From NCBI RefSeq assembly GCF_000208745.1, contig NC_030857.1:5573909-5637908 (forward strand): a stretch of 64,000 nt of DNA, written 5' to 3'. Both the position numbers and the translations under genes were made by a program. This document shows, piece by piece, positions 51,297-62,768 of the stretch (within the stretch, counting starts at the first letter, position 1; each line of letters opens with the position of its first letter). The stretch comes from Theobroma cacao (Eukaryota > Streptophyta > Magnoliopsida > Malvales > Malvaceae). The notes beneath the pieces are model-generated. The model saw nothing but the letters and a program-made list of their open reading frames with translations, did no database searches and had not been told where the DNA came from.

Positions 51297-51866
51297 ATGG
51301 GAGCAGAAGAAGAACAAAAGCAAGAGAAGGAACAACCAAGGACCAATCCGATTACGGAATCCCAATTCCTCGCTTGGAAATGCCAAAAGGTCTCTCTTTC
51401 TTTCCCTTTCTATCTTTCTCTCTCTATTTTCCGTATATTAATCGTTGATTTTTTCTTTCTAATTATTTATGTCGATTAGGGTTTCTATTGTGCTCACTTT
51501 CTTATTCAATTTTCATCTAATTTCCAACAAAATCGCATTCATGCCTCGAAAACAATAGAACTGAGAAACGAATAATTTCAAGTTACCATCAAAATCTTAA
51601 ATGTTTGTGGTGGTCAGACTCCAGAGTCTTAAGAAAATTAAAGGTTCAATTGAACAATTTGTTCAGGTTTTGCAGCATTATTCCGATAGTAGTTATCAGC
51701 TTTTTTAACTTATAATTCATGTCATTCGCAGGATGCAGATGCATCAGCGAAGAAAGCTGAGGCAGCTAGGAAACGTGCCGAAGATATAGCAGCAGGGACC
51801 GTGCAAATGAATGGGCGGGAGCTTTTCTTGCATGAACCTTGGGTGTTTGATAACTCTCAATATTAA
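51297..51866 (+). CDS. Small protein resembling the DFRP C-terminal domain (2 exons)
   Basis: Exons 51297-51389 and 51732-51866 join in phase 0 to 75 aa. The N-terminal ~20 residues are Glu/Gln/Lys-rich. Then come ITESQFLAWK, a helix rich in Ala, Lys and Arg (SAKKAEAARKRAEDIAAG), and MNGRELFLHEPWVFDN before the stop. From memory, DRG-family-regulatory proteins (ZC3H15/DFRP1 type) end with the same plan: T-E-x-x-F-x-x-W-K, a charged helix, then G-R-E-L-F near a terminal acidic/aromatic tail. Those proteins are much longer and carry CCCH zinc fingers, which are absent here. A role with DRG GTPases or translation is therefore inference. An upstream in-frame ATG at 51096 lies in AT-rich sequence and is unlikely to be the start. 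The splice sites are good (AAG|GTCTCT, TTCGCAG|GA). Confidence 0.75.
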
Positions 51867-54800
51867 GGTTAGTTTCAAGGAAAGACCACGTAATGCTGAT
51901 TCCAACTGGGCCTACTGTGTAGAGGCTCTGCCTCTCAAGTTTCAAGTCATGGGGCTCTGTTTCTTCAAGAGAAGGAAGAATTAGTCCTATGGCAAGAGCA
52001 AGAAAAATTATTTATATGTTTTCTGTCACAACGATGATAGTGTATCTCAATTCATTTTATCGTTTCCCCATTCTTTAGTGTGCTAACTTTTTTTATACTT
52101 AAACCATTGAGATCAATTGATATTACCATGTTGGTTGATGAATTCTTTTTGGTACTCTTTAATCTATACAGCTTCATTGCTATGGTTATTGTAGACTGTG
52201 GTCTTGTGGTCTTGTATTTTTTATTGTCATTTATAGCTTTATACTAAGTAAAATTGTGAAATATGATATTAATGTGTTCAAAGGAATTGCTGGTAACAAG
52301 TTTCCTTTGGATCCAACACTAATCCCACAAGCCAGTTGCCTAGTTTCCTGAATTCGTACTTGAAATTTGGAAAGGCTTTTTTCAAGCATATCGGAGGGTA
52401 ATCAAATTGTCATCAGTTTTTTTAACAGATCTAAGCTCCATATGTTAGTTTCACAGCAATCTCATTTTCAATTTCTTGTCCAGTTTAACTATGAAGGTGT
52501 CCGCACACAGTCACAAAAAGGTGGTAGATGTATGAGGTTAGAGTATCAGATTGCACTGATTGGCAAGTAGCATGTGTGATTGCAGGTGGTTAAGGATTAA
52601 AGGCAAGTAAGAATAGGTGATGAAATGTATTTTATACTGTTCCTTTTTTCTTCTCCACCTATCTGAATCTGTTCCTCACAAACCCTAAATGCAAAGCGGA
52701 ACAAACCCAAGGAACCAATAAGAAACATTATCTCATGTGCTTACAGCATTTGGTGATACAATTGTGTATAAAAACTTGGATGGTGATCTTCTCTGTTTTT
52801 TAGAATAGGCACTTAACTGCCATGGTATTGTAATGTGAATAAAGAGCCCACGCCTTATTAATATGAGAAGTTTGTATACTCAAATGTCCCTGGAGTTCAC
52901 GACTTGTAAATTAACCAATTACCGTGTTGGTTCATTAGAGGTCTATTTTTTTGGGGGTCTTGTGGTAGTTATCGAGCCTGCAACACACTGCAGGAGCCCC
53001 ATTCCTGGTATGAAGGCCTGCCATTTTTCTATTTGAATATTTGTAGCTAATGCCGTATGATTCGTGTCTTTGAATAAGCACTCAAAACTGTATGGCTAGC
53101 AACTAGCAATCATACTTACTTTGAGTAAACCATGCAAACAGTCCTAATGCCTAATGCGTGTCCTTAGGCAGTATCGTCTGGTAAACATAAATGAAATATA
53201 CAGGAAATGACTGCAGTGTGAAAATGGCGCAAAGAAATGGAATAATCATTCCTATCCACAATGTGATATAGAGTCGAATAATGTCAAAGCGAAACATCAT
53301 TTCCTTGAATATTGTGTTTCACAACCAATATTGGAGAGTTCTAGTACTACATGTCGACATCGTTTCTTTAATTTTCGTTGGCTAAAGGGGCATTTTATCA
53401 TGCTGTAATAGTTAAAAGGGTCAAAGAATTTAAAAAATTTGGATCTCTTTTGGATGCTTTATGTGATCGTGAATTATTCCCTTAGTATATAGTCACATAA
53501 CGATATATTTCTTCTAAGATGATGTGCCTTTTCTTTTCTTTTTTTTTTAATTTATCTTGTGGATGTCATTGCGAGGCTGCATAAAGAGATTGAACATTGC
53601 CATTTGGATTTCATCAAATAGATTAGGAGGAACAACATTGAAGAGAGAGAGAACCACGATCATATATGGCAAAGCTTCAGTCTAAGAATGACTTTTTATT
53701 CATAAATAGCTGTCTCCCGAAAGACTTTCACTGCAACAAAATATGTTTGTTACCATGAAGGATTGCTAGCATGCGAGGAGTAATTTATCACCATACGGCA
53801 TAGCGGATCGACTAAGGGGAACACTGGTGGCAACAAGTTTGAATTTTTTGACTCCAACAATTGTAGACTGCAAATCTCGGGGATTAGTTTCACATGGATG
53901 CTTTTCGTGTAATGTAAGAGTAACCTCTAAGCAGAAGGTTTAGCCTAAGACGAGAGGCCATGGCAGGCTGCTTGATCACCGGCCACTGGGTGAAGGGATG
54001 ACCACAATTGTGGTCTAGGGGAACTATGAAAGGGTCATGTGTCTTAAGGCTGAAGGCAAGTCTTCTGCCTTCACTTAGGCTAAAGACTTGGTTTCAGCTT
54101 TTTGTTGTACTCTTTCGATTAATATATTATCATTATGTTTTTTTTTTTTAAAAAAAAAACATATTTATGTTTGTTGCGAAGATTTTCTAACAATATAATC
54201 CTTAAGCATGGTTTAAAATGAAAAAATTATAACTATAACGATAATTGAAATAAACATTGTTATAATTTATTTTGTTACAAAATTTATTATGACATCTATG
54301 TCTTTAAAATTTTATTCATTATGATGTTTTTTTTATCTCAAATTTCATGTTTCTAACATGTTATTTATTAAATGATATTTATGAATGTTATTGATTTGAG
54401 AAGAAAGATAGATATTGTAAATTTGAAGCAACCTTTTAAAATATTAGTATAACAATGTTTAATGTATTCAAAAATGTTAACAAATGTTGCGGTATGAATC
54501 TTATTGCGACGCTTAATATCTTTTATCGACATTTAATTAAATCGTAATATTGATTAATTAACAACAAGTAAAAATGTCATAATAAAACTCTTTTGAACAC
54601 TATATATATGTAGAGAAACGTAGAAAAGTAATGTCATTTGCTACATTTAGGAATTTTGCAACAAATGAACGTCGGCATGTAGTGGTAGTACGTTGGATAA
54701 AGTGACGATTGATAGAAATGTTAGTACAAAATCTATTTTCGATGTGTTTTTTTAATTTAATGTAACAAATAAGACGAAATATCGAATAAACCTTTTTGTT

Positions 54801-55008
54801 TGTAACATTTAAACAAAAACAAAGCAAGAAAGAGAGATGAACGATCAACACCTAATGAAAAAGCAAATTTTATTTCATTCTGCCATTTAGCATTTCGAAA
54901 CAGAAAACTTTAAACTGAAATCATAAAACTGAAAGCAACGAACTGAAAGCAGAAAATAGTTTGGTTTTCTTCCAATCTCCTTGTTCTCAGCACTTTCCGA
55001 ACTGCCCT
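51867..55008. other. 3' UTR of the small gene and long spacer
   Basis: The first ~200 bases are probably 3' UTR. The rest has no supported gene. About 53930-54170 has mixed composition ending in T-rich then A-rich tracts (CTCTTTCGATTAATATATTATC, read in two parts), which recalls the 3' end of a LINE, but no protein motif is readable. Confidence 0.35.
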
Positions 55009-56262
55009 TCAAGGACCAAAGCTCTTAGGGTTCCATCTGCTTCAATCAACACATATCGCAAAATATGAATAATTATATCAGTTAATTACACTTGAGAATT
55101 TCATGCCATGCAAGCTAGGATTAGGGTTGAAGGACTGACCCCAGTTTCTTCTGCAGGACTCGCAGCTCTTCACGGATGGTAAGGATTTCTCGGCGAAGCT
55201 CCTGAGAAAAACGAAGAGGATTTTTCGGTTAATTAAACTAGTTTTTTCTTTTCTTTTTTGTTTTTTTGGGGCGTCAGACTTAAGTAACAAATCATTTGGA
55301 TGCAAATATTACCTCCATCCTACTATGTGAGGTAGATCAATTAATTAGAAACAGAAACCCAAAAAGAAAAGAACAATGTTAGAATTAAATCAACATATAA
55401 AAAATAATGGAAAATAACACATATAAAAAATGAAATAGGAATTAAAAAGGATAATTTTTAATGAATATGTAGCGGGCTCGAGAGATAACCATTCCATCAG
55501 AATTGCTAGCTCCCGGCTCATAGTGAGCTGAGCAAGCCGTTCCCTTACTTCCTGTTTCACGTATGGCACCATGCAAAGCCACAAGTAAAACAATTAGATT
55601 AAGTTTTATTTGAGGAGTAACCCTATATGCAAAAGAGAGATAATTAATTATCAATCAACTAATTAATCAACCACACCACCTCATCATCTTCATAATCAGA
55701 GTCTCCATCATCTTCACAACCGTCATCAACTTCATCATCACTGCATGTATATTAGTTTATCAAACCAAAACAGGAAAAGGAAAAGAAAAAAATTCTGAGG
55801 AGAACTAAAATGGTTTTGTTTCTTTTTTCTAAGAAAAAAAGAAAAATAGTTCTTTGCACTTTTAAAAATATTTTGAATGAAGTTCTTTATATTCTTCTAC
55901 CTGCTTAGCTCTGAATCTGGATGGGCAGTAGAGATCAGAGGATCCTCATCAGGCCTAGAGACAAAGGAATAACGTACATGCAATTAAAAAGATATTGCGG
56001 AAATCGTATATAAAAGTGAATCAGTGTGTATATACAAGAAAAATTAAACACAATGAGATTTCGTTTTGGTATGTGTCAACTTTTTCATTCCTTCTCTTTA
56101 ATTTGCTGCATAAACAAAAGGAGAAGGATACCTATTGGTGGGATATTGGGGTGGCAAAATGATCAGGTTAAGCTCAGGCAAGATATAGGGCCTCCAACGC
56201 CTATTGTTTGGCGGCTGCCCTTGACGAGACTTGTCATCGTCATTGACCAACGGCTTGCCCAT
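55009..56262 (-). CDS. Acidic/coiled-coil small protein, tandem paralogue 1, unknown family
   Basis: Exons on the minus strand: 56132-56262, 55901-55954, 55680-55740, (55490-55551), 55140-55201 and 55009-55036. Without the bracketed exon they join in frame to 111 aa. The N-terminal third is basic and proline-containing (NNRRWRPYILPELNLI…PPQYP), the middle is an Asp/Glu tract (SDDEVDDGCEDDGDSDYEDDE in parts), and the C-terminal part is a short amphipathic helix (ELRREILTIREELRVLQKKL) ending GWNPKSFGP. Exon phases and the 62-nt helix exon match the second copy at 59013-60165. The bracketed 62-nt exon also looks coding (VRERLAQLTMSRELAILME) but breaks the frame if included. No family is recognised. 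The acidic tract plus coiled coil would suit a nuclear or scaffold partner, which is speculation. Confidence 0.6.
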
Positions 56263-59012
56263 GGGGAAAAGAGAATTATTTTGTAGGCTTAGAAGTAGAA
56301 GAGAGAGGCTTGTATCTGAGTAGTAACTGGGTAAAGTCTTTGCTTGCTTTTATAGGAGAAGTGAAACCTTGGGCTTTGACAGGTGCTTGCTATGCATGGC
56401 AAGTTGCACATGCGACCTGTCCATTCCTGGGGCCACTCAAGAACTTTAAAGTCATACACATTGTGGTATAACTGATCCTTTCCACTGCTTTAAGGGTATT
56501 TTGGACAGAGAACAATTTAACAAAGCAATCTTAATTTGTTACTCTCTCAAGCTAGGAAAAAGAAAATAAATAAATAAATACTATGTATATTTTAGACAAT
56601 AAATTTTTTTCTTCTTCTCAATACATATATTTCTTCGAGCTCGATTGATCGATCTTGTTTTGAATGTTAACACAAACTAAATCTTCATTTAGATTCATTT
56701 CCTAATTAAATTTACACGTATTTATGAAGATCGATTGATAATTTATTTAGATTATATCATTTGATAACTTGCATTTTTCATTTTTTCAAAATACAATCTT
56801 TGTTAACCATCTACTTGGAATAAACGACTCGTGGAAAGAACATTTATTATACTAAAACTTTTACTTTCTTAAAGCAATTATATTGTTGTCGATGCCGGAA
56901 ACATTATGTTGCTTCCCTTTTATAATTGTTGTGTAACATAATACGATATTGAAACCATTAAATAGTTGAAACCGTTAGAAGTACAATCAGTTAAGACCGT
57001 TAAAAATATAATCTTGACTAATCATTATTTTATTAAAAAAAGGTAAAACTGTTAGAAGTATAATCAGTTAAAATCGTTAAAAATGTAATCTTGATTAATT
57101 ATTATATTAATTTTTATCATTTTGATTATACTTTTATGATTTCGTTTAAAAATTAATTTAAAGAAAGAATTTATTATTATAATCCTTTAATTTTAAATTA
57201 GTAGAAGAATGCAGGATTTTTCCATCCTCAAGATTTATGTTGGATTAAAATTACTTTTTATTGCTAGTACCTAATTGAGTCTTGATTATTCCTTAGCTAC
57301 TTTTTGTTAATAGTAGGATCCCGACCTTCCCACCACACTTGAATGACTAAATTGCCCATATAAGCACCATAATCAAAAAATTTGAGTGTAATTAAGGTTG
57401 TCCCAGTGAGAATTTAACTGCCAAGCAGCACTCATCTTTTGCATGCAAACACTGCCATCAGTTTCTTGTCTGTTAGTGTACCAAACTGGGGCCAGGTTTC
57501 TCACTCTGCAATTAAAGGTCATAAAGATTCCTTAGCTGGGTTGCTTTATATGGAAAAGAAATTGAAGCCCTCTAGGCCAATGCCACGAAAGCCTCTCTTT
57601 TGCCTGCTGAAAGTTTGTGTGGGTTCCACTGGTTTGAGGTACAATTAGTGGCTGAGTTGTCTAGAGTTTTGAACCAATCTGAGTTTAATGACTCAGTAGT
57701 GGGGTTAAGAACATAATAAATGAGCTCCCAAAATTGGATTTTTGATGTATGACATTAATGTGGATATTTAATTTTTGGCAAGTCAATTAATTTTGGTTCA
57801 AAGTAAAATTTAATTTTAATAATTAGTGAGGCTAAAACTAATTGATTACTTCAAAAAAATTAATGTGATTCAAGGCAAAATCTATAAGAATCCAAAAAAC
57901 ATATTTGATTTTTATTTAATGAAAAGCGTTACTTATGGATTCATTGATAAAAAGAACTTAAAAAAAAACTACCCACTCTTGAATCTTGATAGCAGTCAAA
58001 ATAATATTAACAGAGTTCAAATCTCTGTCATGATTTGTTTTATATTTATATCAATTGAAAAAAAATACATAAATATTGAATTAATTCTAATATCATATTT
58101 AAAATTGAGATTCACATCGACATTATATACTTCACTTCTCAAAACAATACGAATTTACCTTAAAAAAAAATCTTGGAAACATTCTTTAAAGTGTGCGTTT
58201 GTGTAAAATCCTAGTCATACAACATGAGAATCTTCCCCTCCCACCTCTCCCCACCCCTCCTTTCTCTGATTCACTCCCTATTTCACGTTCATTCCCTGCT
58301 TCGCACCCTGCCCACGTTGACTCCCATGCTCATGCAATTCGGCAGGAATTTGATTGAAGGTGAACCAGGAGCAGCAGGGTGTGGTCATCTGTTTTTCCAA
58401 CCCACCGCCCTCGTGTGGTTATTATTATTATTTATTGCATATATTTCCTGGCGATTATCATTGTTCAAAGGAATGTTATGCCATTTACAATATTACCATG
58501 GCACTATCGGTGCTTCTTATAGTTGTCCCATTTCCTTTTGCATTTAATTTCTTCACTAGCTCTTAGCCTCTTTCCAATTTATATGAAGTCGTCATCTAAT
58601 TAATGGCAAATTTAGTTCTATAAATACATTTTTTTTAAAAAAAAATCATATGATCATTAGTTAACAAAAAGATCTTATCTCACAAGTACGAAAAAAGGTC
58701 AAAATTTTTAAATTTATATTTAACTTTTATCTTATTTAACAAAATAACACAATTTATTTATAAACAAATTGAAAATCCATACTATAGGAGGGACGGAAGA
58801 GCACATCATTGAGAGCACAACACATTAATAGAAAATAATTTCAATATATTACATGTATGCATGTGATTAAGGACTAAAACTGTAAAAGCATGGAGGGCTA
58901 GATCAGGGGGAGACCGACACCAATCCTCAACTGACTGAAGATCATATTTCTAAAGGGAAACAGCATGCAGCTCCTTATTGATCTGTTCACTCAAACCATC
59001 TGACAGCACCCA
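56263..59012. other. Spacer between the two acidic/coiled-coil genes
   Basis: It includes the promoter of copy 1 and the 3' flank of copy 2. Around 57439-57480 a segment resembles the upstream flank of copy 2. ORFs at 57439-57648, 57826-58206 and 58224-58547 lack family resemblance and lie partly in low-complexity sequence. Confidence 0.4.
57439..57480. repeat. Flank duplicated with 61523-61565
   Basis: ATGCAAACACTGCCATC then AGTTTCTTGTCTG…GTGTACCAAAC here matches ATGCAAATGATGCCAAG then AGTTTCTTGTCTG…ATGTACCAAAC at 61523-61565. The two lie about 1.2 and 1.4 kb upstream of the two paralogous genes, so the duplication probably included the promoters. Confidence 0.55.
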
Positions 59013-60165
59013 TCAAGCACCAGCGTGGGCCTTCCACCTGATATAAAGATCAGCATCCGTCAAGCAATGTAAATGATTTCTTCAAGTAATTACAAATTAG
59101 TTATATATGTATATGAAATGAAAACATGAAATTATATTGTTGAAATCAGTTTCCTTCATTGACAGCAGAGGTGCATGTATAAATACTCAGATAATTTAAT
59201 GCAAAGAAAGGAAAAGAAAATATTGGTGAGAGGGTTTAATTAGGTAATTGTACGCGTATTTCTTCAGTAGTGCCAGCATTCTTTGACGCAATACCACAAG
59301 TAGACTCCGTAACTCCTGAATTGTACGAAATGCAAATTGAGCCATTATCAGAAGCAGGTTATACAACTTGGAAAAATACAATTTATGACCAAATTAATTT
59401 ATCTCTAAGGATAAGTAGAAAACTGGTAAATTATATTCAGTACTGACTTTGTTCATAATTGATAAATTTCTACTAATTGGCCCAAAAAATTATTTATCCT
59501 ACCATGATAGTGAAACATAAAATGTCGGATGAGCAAATATAATTTGTTTCCACGACGAAATTAAATTTTAGTTTAATGTTTCTTTAATAATAAATAGACA
59601 CGTGATAATAATATCTAAGTTTATGTATTGTTGATATTACTACATCTCATCCGATCACTGAGTTAGATAGGATAATAATCAATCTAAATATTCGTAGAGA
59701 AAATAATGTTTTGATATCTTAAATTAATGGAAACTACAATAATGTACAGGAGAGAAATTACTGTTACTTTCACCTCTATATTATCATCTTCTTCCTCTTC
59801 GTCACTGCTGCATGTCAACAAAATTTAAGAAGATTTAAGGAAACTAAATATGGAAAAAATGAAGGGAGGAGTATCCGAATTTCTCATTATGGAAAAGAAA
59901 GTTTTACCTACTCCACTGTGAATCATGATCGTCAGATTGTCTGGAAATATTCCTGAACCTAAAGACACGAAAAGAACATACAATTAAAAAGGAAGAAGAA
60001 TGTTTGGCGATCTTACTGATCAGCATATATATATATATCAATCAAACTAAACCTTTTTCTTGGTGGTAGGCTAGGAAGTGTTGGAGGCTGAGAAACGGAG
60101 ACGACTGCAGGTTCGGCAGCGACGACGCTCCCTTTTTCCTTCCCAGTCATCTTAACATCAGCCAT
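59013..60165 (-). CDS. Acidic/coiled-coil small protein, tandem paralogue 2, unknown family
   Basis: Exons: 60053-60165, 59908-59958, 59774-59807, 59254-59315 and 59013-59037. They join in frame to 94 aa. The N-terminus is MADVKMTGKEKG followed by an Ala/Val/Pro-rich stretch ending LPSLPPRKRFR. Then come an acidic patch (SSSDEEEDDNIE) and a Leu-rich helix (ELRSLLVVLRQRMLALLKKY) ending AWKAHAGA. The intron phases, the 62-nt helix exon and the position of the terminal Trp match the copy at 55009-56262, so the two are tandem duplicates about 4 kb apart, although the N-termini have diverged. The exon 3 acceptor is a CAGCAG pair and could be used at either AG, giving one residue more or less. Function is unknown. 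Confidence 0.6.
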
Positions 60166-61699
60166 ACCCGTCAAGGAGGAGGAGGAGATCAAAGAAAGAA
60201 AAATTAACAAAGAGGGGACAGAAGCTTGAGTCAATCGTTAAGCAGTCAAAAATAACGGTGTGAATTATGGATTTATATAGGAAGAGAACCCGATATATAT
60301 ATATATAGGAAATTAATGTTTCTTTCCAACTTTGGCAATGAAAATTTGCAAAAGGATTGCATGCCATATACATATAATTAAAAAGATATAGACGACGCTG
60401 GTGGAATAACAAAATTTTCAAACAGTGCAACTTAGTTCGGTATATCAACGTCCATATATTAGCAAAAGCTACCTAGATGATTCGATTTATGGTGTCAATA
60501 AGGGCATAGAATTACTATGATCAGTGCGTTTGTTGATTGGTCACATGATCCAAAGTGTTTGTTAGGAGATAACTTGCGGACTACGATTGATTTTTCAAGT
60601 TAATATGAACAATCAAGCTAATATGATTTTTCAGTTTACTGTTTTGAACTGTGATGTTGTATAAGTTTTTCATATTAATAAAAGCGACTATTTGTAGAAG
60701 AAAAAATCCACGATCATGACAAATTTAAATATATTTAATGTAAATCATAAGTTTTTCCCTCGAAATAATGGATTTATGTATATATAATAATATTGAACGT
60801 TAGATATATACGTTCGCCAATATGCTTGAATAGTCTTGTAATTAATTGTCGATTTAGTTTATGTTATCATCTTTAATTCATTTTGTTCGATTAAAGAATG
60901 CATGTAATTTAAGTGTTAATTTCTTCTTAAACTACTAGAACAAAGTTTTAATTTTAAGTTTGAGTTGTATATATATTCCTATTAATTATACATAATTAAA
61001 AAGTAAGAAATTTTAATTATAACGAAGGTCGCCACTTGCCACATCACCTATAACTTGGTGTAATGAAATCAAAACAGTGCACAACAATCAATGATTTAAT
61101 ATTTGATTGTAGTAAAAATTGTTTCTAGCAAAAATAATTTTTTGCTAGTAAAAGATTTTGGCAATAAAATTTGAATTGCTGCAAGATATTGCAGAAAGTT
61201 GGGATGAATACACAGTATTTGAAGCAATCTTATGTTGCCAATAGATGTTGTGAAATTTAGTTTGCAATAACCAATTAATCGTATAAGAATAAGACTGTTT
61301 ACTCTATCATAATTGAAGTAAAAAATTTTCGGCCTTAAGGTAGTTGTTGCGATAGTTATATTGTTAATTGTCAAATTTCTTGTAATGAGTATACATCTTA
61401 CTTAATCATATTTGCCTTGCTGCCAATGCTATGAAACCTATTGATCCTTGTTTCTCTTCTCTCGTTAAATGTTATTGAGTTAACAAAAGAGGCCCAGCGT
61501 TACGTTTCTGATCAACGTGGGAATGCAAATGATGCCAAGAGTTTCTTGTCTGCAATGTACCAAACCCTGTCCCTCCATCAGTTAAAACTCTCGTTTTGAA
61601 GCTTGCAGATTTTGGGGAGAGCTTACACGCAAGTCACGCTTAAGCTTTGTCCTGACAGGTTTTGGTTATCTATTGACAGGGTCAGTGTGATTTTAATTT
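60166..61699. other. 5' flank of paralogue 2 and spacer
   Basis: No other gene is seen. Short TATATA runs occur near 60295-60306 and 60965. The segment at 61523-61565 is the duplicated flank described above. Confidence 0.4.
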
Positions 61700-61739
61700 T
61701 GTTGTCATCCTTATCTCTGAATATCTGGAAATTCAAAAA

Positions 61740-62470
61740 TTCTGGACTATGGTAAAATGTTAAATTTCCAGGCTGTATATTCTACAGCCCATTGGAAAGA
61801 AGGATCATGATTCTGTTCTCTATGCCAGTGGGCATCACAGATTCAAATACTGCTGAATTGTTGGCGCTATGGAAGGCTTTCACATAATGGCAGCATCTAG
61901 ATGGGTGGATACACATGGAGCTCTCTTTGAGAGTGATTCATACAATGTGGCATCATGGATACAAAATCCTCATGAGGTACCATGGAAACATAGGAGCACC
62001 ATAATGAAAACTAAGGACAGAACTCCAGAATAGCAAACTGGAACATCAGGAAAATCCCACATACTGGCATTGACGTTGCAGATAATTTAGGAAAAACTGG
62101 GATCTGCCGCCCTGTAGAGCTACTGTGATTAGTCAATGAAGCAGCAGACGACCAGAATTATGAGGAGAGCCAAGTTCAAACATCGGTCAGGAGGTATTTG
62201 GTAAATGCTCAGGGGTAAGACAGGGAGATTGTTGTCGTAAATTTGGTTGTATAGAAGGTATGTGTATAGGTTTTGTTTTGCTGATGCTTCATCTGATAGG
62301 GGGATTCATTTTGGGAGGGTGGTTAGACTAACCTCAGGGGGGTGAACAGGTCTGAAAACAGGTAAAAAGGGACTACCAGATTGTTCCCCTGCAGCTTTTG
62401 AGCGAGTGGATATAGGCTACGCTAAGCCTCATAGTCTCAGTATACTATAAATCTACCCTGCTATTTTAAT
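61740..62470 (+). mobile_element. Degenerate non-LTR retrotransposon 3' end with RNase H remnant
   Basis: Plus-strand translations in shifting frames give FSMPVGITDSNTAELLALW, then SDSYNVASWIQNPHEVPWK, then NIRKIPHTGIDVADNLGKTG. These are the ordered landmarks of plant LINE RNase H domains (DSNxAEL, SDS…Wi.np…PW, and a degenerate H..R..N..AD.LAK.G). Several frameshifts and stops show it is dead. The block ends in mixed sequence followed by a short A-rich tract near 62490, as at a LINE 3' end. Target duplications were not identified. Confidence 0.7.
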
Positions 62471-62768
62471 ATAATCTCACTGCTTTTCAAAAAAAAGAAG
62501 AAGTTATGAACATCCAGAATATCACTTAAATAGCCAGTTTGAAATGTTCAATAATTAAAACTCCATATCAAATTTCTGGAGTCCATGGATAATCCTAATT
62601 CAGTTGAAAAGCAAATAAAACTCCAACACTTTAATCAAAATATCTTCCAGAATATAACTATTTGTTTCTAATGAAGTTTCATCAGAAAACTTAGAATTCT
62701 GTACTTGACATCCATAACAAACTCCTAGGAAGGAACTTCAGAGTCCTTCGCTGATCAATCCCGACATG

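Noticed and set aside
53930..54170. Possible LINE 3' end
   Set aside because: The tail composition is suggestive, but no RNase H or reverse transcriptase motif can be read, so no feature was called.
57826..58206. Plus-strand 126-codon ORF between the paralogous mini-protein genes
   Set aside because: It is Ile/Lys/Asn-rich as expected from AT-rich DNA, without motifs or splice support.
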